Below, in pieces: positions 52,901-60,029 of a stretch of DNA of 64,000 bases; within the stretch, counting starts at the first letter, position 1, and each line of letters begins with the position of its first letter. Both the position numbers and the translations under genes were made by a program. The DNA is from JAFDZV01 sp964455525 (GTDB taxonomy: Bacteria > Bacteroidota > Ignavibacteria > OLB7), in contig CAYVWR010000005.1 of NCBI GenBank assembly GCA_964455525.1, positions 298,698-362,697 of the forward strand, in the 5' to 3' direction. Under the pieces are notes generated by a model, which was not told where the DNA came from, did not search any database, and saw nothing but the letters and a program-made list of their open reading frames with translations.

Positions 52901-55900
52901 GGATGGGGATATCCAGGATGGTGGCAAGGTGAGCGTGGCGAACTATCGCGACAAGTGGAATCCCAACCCTCTGTACCGGGGGCGGACGGTGGAGTCGGGC
53001 ATCCGCCACTTTGTGGAGCAATATCTCGATAAAAGCGCCGAGCCAGATGGCTGGGAAGGAAAGATTGATCATGGGTCGATCGATGCCGATGCGGCGGAAT
53101 CCTCGAAGGTGCAGATAAGCACGCTCAGAATGCTGAACTTCGCCTCGCTCGATTATCACATAGCCCGTATGCTCGGCCTGGGATATATCGACTGGCAGGT
53201 GCCGCTCGGCTCCGATGGTCCCAACCAGAAGTATATCTACTTCGCCGAGTATGAAACGCTTGGCAAGGAGGGAAGCGGCGTTCCGGCGATGATGCACCGG
53301 TTCCTCTCGCTGCCAACCGGCAAGACGGATTATCGCCTGCCGGTGGAGCCGATGATTGCCGGCCATGAGCTTGGCCTGCCACGGTTCGATTCCACAACAG
53401 AGCCGTTCACCGATGCCAACGGGTATACTCGCTATGGTGATGCCCGCTTTATCCGCTTCAACAAGGCGCCGCTCGATTTCGATCTGGAGCAGCCTGTGTA
53501 TCAGGCCGATCAGGGCTTCTTCTCCAGCGCGGCACGCTATAGCCGTGGACGCAATACCATGCCGGTGCTCTTCGGCGTGCGCCATCGCGATTTCTCCGAG
53601 CCGGAAGGCAAATGGATCATGCCGGAAATCGCCAACGATCTGGGCGAGTATGCAGGGCCTCTGTTCGAGCCATATGTGGATGCCGAGAACAACCCGGAGA
53701 CCATCCCGATCCCGGAAAAGGTGGATACGCTTACCGGCGAGCCGCTCAATCCGCTTCTCATTCATAGCCTGGAGAAGTCGCGCGATGATGGCAGAACCTA
53801 TCAGTACGGCATCTACGGCATCAACTGGTTCTCCAGGGTGTCGCAGACAAGGCTCTATGCCAGCATCCTTAACACGTTCCCGAAGCGTAATACGCTTGTG
53901 GCGCCGCTGAACCTGACGGCGCAGTACATTCAGCGGGAGATGCCACGCTCCTTCAATTCCCAGTTCGAGCAGGATGCCACCTCGCTGCATGGGTTTACCC
54001 GTGTGCAGTTCGATTGGAATCATATCCATAACCGTGAATACGATCGCGCCGATAGGGTGCGGTTCCTCTTCCGCGAGAATGCGCCGGAGATGGTCAGAGG
54101 GGAGATAGCATCGGTGGTGGAGATGGGCAATAACGAGGTCGAAATTCATACGATCCCGTATGATGACTATAGCGGGGATGAGGTTGTTCATATCGTGCCG
54201 ACGATGCAGGCCGATCCGGCCCGGTTTGTAGGAAGCGTTCTGACGGCAGGTAATCTGCACTACAAGGTGCTCGCCGCACGAGTGGAGGGGGGCCTGGGAT
54301 ATGCTGTCTTTACCGTGCGCAAGGAGTTTGCCCAGCCGGTACAAGGGGATGCCCCGCAGGTGCGCCCCGGAATGAACGCGGCCGGTGGCTGGTATGCCCC
54401 GCTTCCGGGAGAGATGGTTGCCGTGGTGGAAAACCTGGGCGATGCCGGAGGCTGGACAGAGCTGCCCGATGCTTGGATCACCCTGGTGGACTTCACCAAT
54501 GCCGGCGTTGAGCATACCGAGATCGAAACCGATCGGGATGGAAGGACCACCGAACTCCGTATCGGCGGCATTGCCCGTGAGGTGAGCGCCGAGGAGGTCT
54601 TCGGTGTCTATCCGCCGGAGCATCCGCAGGCCGGCACACACTATCCTACCGGCCACTACAAGCTCACGTTCACCGGATATACCCTTGCGCCCTATGCTGC
54701 ATCTAAAGGCGCGGCAGTGCATCACGTGGAGTGGTACAAGGGAGTGCTCAGAGTTGCCGGAGCCGATGGCCAGATGAAGGTGCTCGATGTGGTGAGGATC
54801 GACTCTACCTTGGGTGTCCCCGCTGTTCCGTCGGCGCCGCAGCCAACCTCGCCGCTTACCATCTGGGTCTATGATCCCGCATTCGAGAACGTGGCCAGCC
54901 TTATCATCCCGCGTGACGAGGCCGCGCACCCTCTCGATGTCAACTTCCATCCATCCTACCGGGTCTACTTCGATCTCGGCCATGATGATGCGGTGGACAA
55001 GGATCTTCAGGTGCTTCCGCAGGGAGCCAACCGGGTGCGCCAGACGTTTATCGCCGCTGTTGCGGTCGATCAAAGCGAGGCGAACGAGTCGCCGATCACT
55101 GCTCCGGCGATCCATATCGCACGGAGGATCATGCTGCCATTGCCGCCGATCGCTCCCGAAGGCCCGCCGATTGCAACCCGTCCCGATTATTACGGCAAGT
55201 CGAGCTATACCTTCGATGTGATCGCCGTGCCGAGAAGCATTGGCTCCGGCGGGGAGATGTATTTCTCCTATGCCATGATCTTCTTCCGCGCCAGCGATGA
55301 GGATCTGCTCCGGGCGCTGTATAAGCCGGAGACCATCGAGGAGATTCGGGCCAATGTTCCGGCGGTTGCCAACGACCCGGATTTCGTAAGCCGATGGGGC
55401 GATCTGGTGATGGCCCGGCCGGACCCGGCCGATGCCACCGCTCAGACCTTCTCTCCCTATGCTGGCTTGCAGGGAGATTACCGTTTGCCTGCGCCGGATC
55501 GCTCGGAGTACGAAGACCTTCAGCCGACCGGCGAGACGTTCCATCCGTTTGTGCCGGGGCGCTCTATCGTGGCCAATGGCGACTATATCAGACGCGCGAT
55601 CATGCGGCGTGCGCTGCCGCTGACCCAGACGCCGGTGCTTCTGGATCTGGTGCGTACCGATAATGCATTGCGCCCATCGAACCATCCGCCCATCCTGGTT
55701 GTGAACGATAAGCCGGTTTATACCGTGGCGGAGGGACTCGACCTGTTCCCGATGATCCGTAAGAAGCAGGATGGAACCGACTATATCCTCCGCTTCTGCG
55801 ATTTCACGCTCGATGGCGCATCACGGAATTTCTATTTCTACTTCTGTGTGGAGATGAACGATGCCGGCGTCACAAGCGATCCGAGCGGAATGCTGGGGCC

Positions 55901-56639
55901 TGTACGGCTTATCAACTCCTTTCCGCCAATGGCCCCGTCCATCCGGCAGGTGACGACCCAGGCCGCCAATCCGCTCCTTGATCTGCTTCCGGGCGTGGTG
56001 GTTTCGGTCAATAGCTATCCGGCGTTCGAGAATATCCGTAGGGTTGTGCTGCTCAGGGCGATGACCCCAGGGGGCGCTGCGGCCATACAGATGATGACCG
56101 AGGCAGGATCGGTGGAGCTGCCTGAACCGGATATGCAGGGGGGAGAGTATGTGCTCGAAGATCAGTTCGGAGATCTGCCGAAGCCGCCATATGGCCAATC
56201 GCTCTATTATCGGGTGGTGGCCTATCGGAGAATCCTGAACGAGGACGGAATCCTGGAGGATGTCCCGTCGCTCCCTTCGGATGTGGTAATGGTTTCGGTG
56301 GCCGATTCGCGCAATCCGGCGGCGCCAACGATACAGACCTCCTTTAGCATGGATGGCGATGATATCGCCGGGCTTACCCTCTCGTGGTTGTCTACCACAC
56401 CGCGAGGAGAGTATTATCTCTACCGTCAGACCTCGGGCGGCAACTGGATCAAGCTCAAGGAATACGGCCCGGATGATACGCTCGTCTACGATTGGGAGAT
56501 GGAACATCCGTCCGAGCCGACGCTTCCGGGGCTGACGGAGGATGGCGATGTGATCTACTATCGCTTCAAGGTGGACGTCAGAAACCTCTCCGGCCTGATG
56601 AATCTACAGGATGAGGTAAAGGTGGTGCATGCACCATAA
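46953..56639 (+). CDS. Giant protein 3, 3228 residues, Cys/Trp helical repeats and paired binding domains
   Basis: No signal peptide. Residues 20-130 form a beta domain. Residues 135-730 are helical units with Trp cores at 261, 388, 507 and 619 (KWRELLECFCRFC, RWLAVLDCLGTLC, EWETLLHCLRKFC, EWIHILHCLVALC). Two tandem beta domains of about 155 residues follow (735-890 and 900-1055), each with W-I/M-V-TETVTGVPVP, SEWISP, FADDKAMIY and NMSHS; the WISP and ADDxxxIY strands resemble carbohydrate-binding jelly-roll domains. More helical units span about 1130-1700 (EWVELL-type cores at 1199, 1321 and about 1546). The last 1500 residues have mixed beta domains ending in an FN3-like domain (about 3120-3228). 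A terminator follows. An extracellular binding or structural role is inferred. Confidence 0.7.
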   Translation: MALPIALLTLAQIKHISGSGNVGNSFAIHIQSMGEITDFQTPLPSGLSAAFNDALVGQEPPLSSPAVFSISIVATGLDPTHPSSGSYSTTITVPIAPIIQNFVVSVPISGPHGSATLNFTIDARWREYPVSYDPSWLCRNRNDLTAFQHWLCLGIQNIGGFLSLAPVLDLQTHMLAYLNQLERLNMQLTLGYLPATFPFIELVDYTFNVAMAAAPQVNLVNWRWGYILSDFIAGVQGHIKNYIGIGVPTLVPSIWGVCNKWRELLECFCRFCTLRATLALPQPIKDYFDQTMVEVEDLHIELMSIAQNVNLKYTFSPFITQPCDRLQAMVSFWAWWCRICNDGIPLWAGSLDPYYATLFHARDELQRMLHAESITICDLPSADLCKRWLAVLDCLGTLCARKGSFSWQIVNEIEVAFGSLVRGAYTALKYPAPGLLPAGIDNTCGYLVWLKSYFNLVCHDRVLPLSIDQYYTVEDYLIQLEGALSDFKVENGNLCFDMVPMEGCEEWETLLHCLRKFCDDRGTRSIQNRNSFYFTLGPAIDELYWLLKARSNGPRSLTINTLCARIDEIWTLLGQLCPEALLSKPFLADLNRLRGSVRTGLALLKGSMDVCSVDSCDEWIHILHCLVALCDNREKLSQDPDTAGVADILEDYFITPANVVYTRIFGHLPSPPSGTDLDKLCWTLRALLDWFLEHCICASDFAALDPSLREDLADVLLPLFSDAYARIQSCPCSIKSGQIDVTTGIANWIVTETVTGVPVPAGVNIVTDTGGITDPIPGSEWISPLPTANSSQVGWTTFEYCFCLCKSATVRLVLEYFADDKAMIYINNTLLATSVPNMSHSQTVDASVPLVAGKHCLRIRVLNDPALNMALCAKGHLYEVGGELIKGVDCPPEALPNPSGRNIVALTTGLTKWMVTETVTGVPVPAPVNIVTGTGLATPISGSEWISPLTTAASPQIGWTTFERCFCLYEAASVRLVLEYFADDKAMIYVDDTLLATSAPNMSHSETLITTFPLSAGQHCMKIKVLNQPAYNMGLCAKGYLEVAGWKFANELDCLPRTLPSGAYDKINTICCARTSDCGKVLAVSRYHRVFCTRVPNPGDADILALTARMTVVESWLPSIIEALGVELEPASTSFCDRLEHISRAMILAYSNPAVLSVAEYYQLECFYRELESRSMNYAISMELYPVACSECNQFCDQWVELLTCLCQLCSERSALGTAGILGSFYAMLCATITALFEYLQTLESTPGIIYPQPVPLACCDQVARIATFMALNCVRCDHISSTDLETLQGWYDTLAGNMRAFRDVLEPAAPELCLDLCNEWMPMVECLLRLSFHKSELPVAIRNDLAARFTTRIESLFQTIFDAPGLNSPLAADVFDDNGWNLLQVAVELYRICQLPHQMNQSVRADLRAMLPGWKSDYMALQSALATAGVAVCDGRQSVCRTLDLLPEYYALLCAGPADPSVNAVGILIDQVRPYLRVVEMQLGLPRARLTITGTACNKLTSHLSVMAAAYARMDGLRPLYSLHVEFFFRIFEVQARAHKALLGNNIPASTRMSRYRRKWLDLLSCICAVCELDGPLPEDVVESFEEGVGPHIATLYAAIVSTYAPQLSFSVVADLCPDADTGSMRNRCRQLRIIMSFFSMFGLGFDESPNGTYTSVMSALDLAFPLLGEAIAGLRGVLAENGLRTCGEESFAGTAIQSKYLYLQAAGSDQSDGSAEGVHLRWQFRDRLQDHLPKGNLAAPGAEYAADYWFNKPDDFVRIFRAPYTETYPVTISLNTQVPSQIMETATGVEWRYDNLRPDATFPINRSAVVRFKDVAEYHTHRNDRNPKSNATIAFDIIKKYTGILEVEVAASSRSCFGFQADVTVVGSPNMKIEGISYGQKGARLVPIISCREEFTAPAASYKVYSEMAERFRCRYQGCYPTTLKLETYEDYYIAVRRRFGWEQIGEFGLSLDQTEVFTRLEHPVRYPVDGSWPRYRALSEDGDIQDGGKVSVANYRDKWNPNPLYRGRTVESGIRHFVEQYLDKSAEPDGWEGKIDHGSIDADAAESSKVQISTLRMLNFASLDYHIARMLGLGYIDWQVPLGSDGPNQKYIYFAEYETLGKEGSGVPAMMHRFLSLPTGKTDYRLPVEPMIAGHELGLPRFDSTTEPFTDANGYTRYGDARFIRFNKAPLDFDLEQPVYQADQGFFSSAARYSRGRNTMPVLFGVRHRDFSEPEGKWIMPEIANDLGEYAGPLFEPYVDAENNPETIPIPEKVDTLTGEPLNPLLIHSLEKSRDDGRTYQYGIYGINWFSRVSQTRLYASILNTFPKRNTLVAPLNLTAQYIQREMPRSFNSQFEQDATSLHGFTRVQFDWNHIHNREYDRADRVRFLFRENAPEMVRGEIASVVEMGNNEVEIHTIPYDDYSGDEVVHIVPTMQADPARFVGSVLTAGNLHYKVLAARVEGGLGYAVFTVRKEFAQPVQGDAPQVRPGMNAAGGWYAPLPGEMVAVVENLGDAGGWTELPDAWITLVDFTNAGVEHTEIETDRDGRTTELRIGGIAREVSAEEVFGVYPPEHPQAGTHYPTGHYKLTFTGYTLAPYAASKGAAVHHVEWYKGVLRVAGADGQMKVLDVVRIDSTLGVPAVPSAPQPTSPLTIWVYDPAFENVASLIIPRDEAAHPLDVNFHPSYRVYFDLGHDDAVDKDLQVLPQGANRVRQTFIAAVAVDQSEANESPITAPAIHIARRIMLPLPPIAPEGPPIATRPDYYGKSSYTFDVIAVPRSIGSGGEMYFSYAMIFFRASDEDLLRALYKPETIEEIRANVPAVANDPDFVSRWGDLVMARPDPADATAQTFSPYAGLQGDYRLPAPDRSEYEDLQPTGETFHPFVPGRSIVANGDYIRRAIMRRALPLTQTPVLLDLVRTDNALRPSNHPPILVVNDKPVYTVAEGLDLFPMIRKKQDGTDYILRFCDFTLDGASRNFYFYFCVEMNDAGVTSDPSGMLGPVRLINSFPPMAPSIRQVTTQAANPLLDLLPGVVVSVNSYPAFENIRRVVLLRAMTPGGAAAIQMMTEAGSVELPEPDMQGGEYVLEDQFGDLPKPPYGQSLYYRVVAYRRILNEDGILEDVPSLPSDVVMVSVADSRNPAAPTIQTSFSMDGDDIAGLTLSWLSTTPRGEYYLYRQTSGGNWIKLKEYGPDDTLVYDWEMEHPSEPTLPGLTEDGDVIYYRFKVDVRNLSGLMNLQDEVKVVHAP
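47710..52020 (+). repeat. Cys/Trp helical repeats in giant 3
   Basis: At least seven W-type cores (Trp at residues 261, 388, 507, 619, 1199, 1321 and about 1546), spaced 112-127 residues apart within a block. They alternate with a second type such as CGYLVWLKSYFNLVCHDR and CCDQVARIATFMALNCVRCDH. The array is interrupted at 49155-50115 by the paired binding-like domains. Confidence 0.7.
49155..50115 (+). repeat. Tandem duplicated domain in giant 3
   Basis: Two copies, 49155-49620 and 49652-50115, offset by exactly 495 bases (165 codons). They share TETVTGVPVP, GSEWISPL, GWTTFE, RLVLEYFADDKAMIY, LLATS and PNMSHS, with nucleotide identity also high. The duplication is therefore recent or kept by conversion. 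Confidence 0.8.
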
Positions 56640-56685
56640 TCGGCTCAGGCTGCCACTCTGCCATGACCCGATATGCCGATGCGGA

Positions 56686-56716
56686 GCCGCCCCGGTTCGA
56701 TATGAACCGGGGCGGC
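56686..56716 (+). terminator. Terminator hairpin after giant 3
   Basis: A perfect 13-bp G+C-rich stem (56686-56698 with 56704-56716) with a 5-base loop, about 45 bases after the stop of giant 3. It closes the giant-gene locus. Confidence 0.7.
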
Positions 56717-56785
56717 GTATGTTTGCTCTGCAACGGGATGTACAACAGATGCGATCCCGATAGCTCTTTTTCGTAAACTTCCCCA

Positions 56786-58315
56786 ATGAAATCGAAGCTT
56801 GTCTCCCTGTATGAAGCCCACTTCGGATGCCCCCCCGAGTCTATCGCCGCCCTTCGTGCCGATGGCTCCAATCGTAGCCTTTTTCGCCTGGTTGGTCCAG
56901 GCCGCGAAAGCGTGGTTGGTGTCTGGGGCCCGGATTTTGAAGAGAACCGTGCTTTTATCCGTTTTTCCCAGGCATTCCGATCAATCGGGCTGCCGGTGCC
57001 GGAAATTTATGCCGCCGATCAACACGCCGGCATCTATCTGGAGGAGGATCTTGGCGATACAACGCTCTTTGCTGCGCTTTCGGCAGCACGTGCCGGCGCA
57101 GATGTTCCTGAGGCGCTTCGTGGCATCTATCGGGATGTTGTCCGCCTTCTGTCTCGCGTTCAGATAGAGGGTGGAAGAGTGGTCGATTATTCCGTTGCCT
57201 ATCCATGCGCGGAGTTCGATCGCCAGTCGATGATGTGGGACCTGAACTATTTCAAGTATCATTTCCTGAAGCTTGCCAAGATCCCGTTCAATGAAGCGCG
57301 GCTTGAGACCGACTTCGGCACCTTGTGCGACCTTCTTCTCAAAGCCGACCGCTCCCACTTTCTGTATCGCGATTTCCAGTCGCGCAATATCATGCTGCGC
57401 GATGGCGCTCCCTGGCTTATCGATTATCAGGGAGGACGGCGCGGCGCGCTTCAGTACGATATCGCGTCGCTTCTGTACGATGCCAAGGCCGATCTTCCTG
57501 ATTCGCTACGGGATGATCTGCTGAACAGCTATCTGGATGCGCTCTGCGAACATATCCGGGTCGATCGCGATCGTTTTATGGAAGCGTATCGTGGCTATGT
57601 GCTGATCCGTATCATGCAGGCGATGGGGGCATATGGCTACCGTGGGTTTTATGAAGGAAAAACCCACTTCCTTGAAAGCGTGCCGTTTGCTGTCGCAAAT
57701 ATCCGGCGCTTGCTTGCTGTGGGGCTTCCGGTCGCGATGCCGGAACTGCGTGGGGTGCTGGAGCGGATCGCCGATGCCGAGCCGTATAAGCGCCCGCTGC
57801 CGCATAAGCCAGAGGGAGCCGCCCCGGCACATGCTTCGGTGGCGAATGCCAGCATAGCGGTACAGCAGCCGGTCATGGCAGGCGCCCCCCCCATGGCCGA
57901 TCGGCTGAGCGTTCGGATAACAAGTTTCAGCTTCAGACGAGGTTATCCGGCCGATTCCACCGAGCATGGCGGGGGATTTGTCTTCGATTGCCGATCGCTC
58001 CATAATCCCGGTCGATACGATCGGTATAAAGCGCTCTGCGGCCTCGATGGCGATGTTGTTGAATTTCTGGAGCGTGAGGAGAAGGTGCAGACGTTCTGGC
58101 AGAGCGTCCATACCCTGGCCGAGAGTGCCGTGGAGAACTACCTGGAACGAGGGTTTGCACTGCTCTCCATCTCCTTCGGCTGTACCGGTGGTCAGCATCG
58201 CTCGGTCTATTTTGCCGAGCGCTTGGCCCGCCATCTCCGTGAGCGTTTTCCCGAGATAGAGCTGCTTGTGCAGCATCGTGAAGAGGAGCGGTGGCCTGCC
58301 AGGGCACGTCCCTGA
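56786..58315 (+). CDS. AmgK-like phosphotransferase fused to a RapZ C-terminal domain
   Basis: A 509-residue two-domain protein. Residues about 10-330 are an aminoglycoside-phosphotransferase-fold kinase: DGSNRSLFRLV, catalytic FLYRDFQSRNIMLRDG (the D-x4-N core) and metal-binding LIDYQGG, as in AmgK-type N-acetylmuramate/N-acetylglucosamine anomeric kinases. A Pro/Ala linker (330-365) leads to a RapZ C-terminal domain: VRITSFSFRRGYP, GGGFVFDCRSLHNPG and SISFGCTGGQHRSVYFAE, the conserved GCTGGxHRSV loop. This fusion is common in Bacteroidota and is linked to peptidoglycan recycling or cell-wall precursor sensing. No murU-like nucleotidyltransferase is adjacent. Confidence 0.85.
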   Translation: MKSKLVSLYEAHFGCPPESIAALRADGSNRSLFRLVGPGRESVVGVWGPDFEENRAFIRFSQAFRSIGLPVPEIYAADQHAGIYLEEDLGDTTLFAALSAARAGADVPEALRGIYRDVVRLLSRVQIEGGRVVDYSVAYPCAEFDRQSMMWDLNYFKYHFLKLAKIPFNEARLETDFGTLCDLLLKADRSHFLYRDFQSRNIMLRDGAPWLIDYQGGRRGALQYDIASLLYDAKADLPDSLRDDLLNSYLDALCEHIRVDRDRFMEAYRGYVLIRIMQAMGAYGYRGFYEGKTHFLESVPFAVANIRRLLAVGLPVAMPELRGVLERIADAEPYKRPLPHKPEGAAPAHASVANASIAVQQPVMAGAPPMADRLSVRITSFSFRRGYPADSTEHGGGFVFDCRSLHNPGRYDRYKALCGLDGDVVEFLEREEKVQTFWQSVHTLAESAVENYLERGFALLSISFGCTGGQHRSVYFAERLARHLRERFPEIELLVQHREEERWPARARP

Positions 58316-58429
58316 GGTGGGGCAGTCCCAGGCACGCCGTTCCCCTTCGCCGACGATCCATGTCGGCATATGGCTGCGCCATGCTGGCCGTAGCGATGAT
58401 AATTGAACCTCGACCGATTTTTTTTCTTC

Positions 58430-59824
58430 ATGATTACTCGCCTGGAAATCGACGGATTCAAGACTTTCTGCGATGTCGCCATCGATCTGGCGCCGTTTCA
58501 GGGCATCGTTGGGGGCAGCGGCGTTGGCAAGAGCAATCTGTTCGATGTCCTGTCGCTTCTTGCAAATCTGGCCGAAGGAGATCTGCGGACCGCGTTTCAG
58601 GAGGTTCGCGGGGAGCCTTCGGAACTGTTCTCGTTGCGCCCGGATGGCAGCTCGATGCGGCAGATGCGGATCGTTGCCGAACTGCTCGTGGCGCCACAGG
58701 TGCACGACGACTGGGGAGCGTATGCCGATGTGAAATACACACGTATGCGCTACGAGATCGCAATTCTTCGCCAGTCGGATGGCCGCCGGCCGGATCGCTT
58801 TCAGGTGGTCCACGAGGCTCTGTACCCGATCCAGCGCAGCCTTGATCCCTGGGCACGGCGCCATATCGGGCGGGGACGCGATCTTCGGCTGCCAACGCTA
58901 CGGACCGGGCGCACGGTTCCGTTTATCTCCACGGAGGTGATCAACGCATCTCCCACGATCTATCTTCATCAGGATGGACGCGGCGGCGATATGGCGGCAG
59001 CCGCACAGGGGGCCGAGCGCACCGTGCTCAGCACTATTGTAAACACGGAGTTCCCTCATGCGTTTGCCGCACGCGAGGAGATGCGTAGCTGGCGCACGAT
59101 CGAACTTGATCCACGCGCTATCGGCATGGTGGGACGCAACCTTCCACACTCTTTTATCGGTGCGGATGGGGGGAATCTGGGGGCCGCGCTCTTTAGAATG
59201 AAGGGGGAGAACTCTTCTATCCTTGGGCATATCGCCCGTGAACTCTCCTGGGTGCTTCCTGGGGTGGTAGGCATCCAGGTGGATGAGACGGGTGTGTGGG
59301 GGGAGCCGTTTGTCACTGTCCTGTTCGATGATGGCCGCAGCCGCTCGCTTCCGCTTCTCTCCGGGGCCGCGCGCAGAGTGCTTGCTCTTTCGGCGCTCAG
59401 GAACGACCCCGATGTTGATGGTGTTCTCTGTCTGGAAGAGCCGGAGAACGGGCTTGATCCTTTTTCCATCAAGGCCATCGTCCCACTGTTGCGTGCGATG
59501 AGCACCAATCTCGATAGCGCAGAGCCGAGCGATTCCCGTCTTCGTCAGGTTCTCTTCTCGACGCATTCGGTTGCATTGCTGGAAGAGCTGATCGCTGCGC
59601 TGCTTGCAGGATGCGATGAGCCGGTGCATGAACTGCCCCAGATTCTCTTTGCCTATGCAGCCGAGAGAGAGGGGGCAGCCGGGGCACAGGGGACCAGATT
59701 CTCCTGTGTCAGCCCTTCGCAACAGCTTGCGCTCGGCCTTGGGCCGGACCAGAACGGGCCACGGTATACCCTTGCCGATGTCGAACGGGCGCTTGGTGCA
59801 TTGCCGGAACGGTTTGCACGATAA
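58430..59824 (+). CDS. AAA ATPase of the SMC/RecF/OLD type
   Basis: A 464-residue protein. It opens with ITRLEIDGFKTFCDVAIDLA, the N-terminal strand of RecF/SMC-like ATPases, then Walker A GGSGVGKSN. LLSGAARRVLALSAL sits where the ABC signature would be, Walker B is GVLCLEEPENGLDP with the catalytic Glu, and a His switch occurs in LFSTHSVALLEEL. No TOPRIM nuclease domain follows, so it is not a complete OLD protein. The start at 58430 is chosen over 58403, which would prepend a Phe-rich stretch. No partner gene of a defence system (PARIS, Gabija, Septu) is adjacent. Confidence 0.75.
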   Translation: MITRLEIDGFKTFCDVAIDLAPFQGIVGGSGVGKSNLFDVLSLLANLAEGDLRTAFQEVRGEPSELFSLRPDGSSMRQMRIVAELLVAPQVHDDWGAYADVKYTRMRYEIAILRQSDGRRPDRFQVVHEALYPIQRSLDPWARRHIGRGRDLRLPTLRTGRTVPFISTEVINASPTIYLHQDGRGGDMAAAAQGAERTVLSTIVNTEFPHAFAAREEMRSWRTIELDPRAIGMVGRNLPHSFIGADGGNLGAALFRMKGENSSILGHIARELSWVLPGVVGIQVDETGVWGEPFVTVLFDDGRSRSLPLLSGAARRVLALSALRNDPDVDGVLCLEEPENGLDPFSIKAIVPLLRAMSTNLDSAEPSDSRLRQVLFSTHSVALLEELIAALLAGCDEPVHELPQILFAYAAEREGAAGAQGTRFSCVSPSQQLALGLGPDQNGPRYTLADVERALGALPERFAR

Positions 59825-60029
59825 GCTCCCTGTGCTGTCGTGCCGGAATAGAATAATACGATCGCCAGGCAACTCCGGCACCGATCCCCTGGCGATCCGT
59901 TGCAGGTGGTCGGCAGTGGTCCCTGCGGATGAATGTTCCTATCCTCTGTGCAGAAGTAATCCAGGGGCGACCAGGCCCTTTTTTGTATAGTTGGTATATG
60001 CCCGCGGGTTCAATTTCTTCTATGCATTC

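Noticed and set aside
51825..55685. A 1286-codon leftward open frame opposite giant 3 (and similar frames at 47136-50546, 43008-45803 and 38427-40121)
   Set aside because: Each lies in exact codon register opposite a giant gene, lacks any domain or start signal, and is explained by avoidance of TTA, CTA and TCA in the sense strand.
29520..56639. Giant genes as polyketide/peptide synthetases
   Set aside because: No condensation, adenylation, ketosynthase or carrier motifs appear; the giants are made of beta domains, helical repeats and an S8 domain.
46953..56639. T9SS sorting domain at the C-terminus of giant 3
   Set aside because: The last 110 residues look FN3-like and lack the conserved motifs of type A or B T9SS C-terminal domains.
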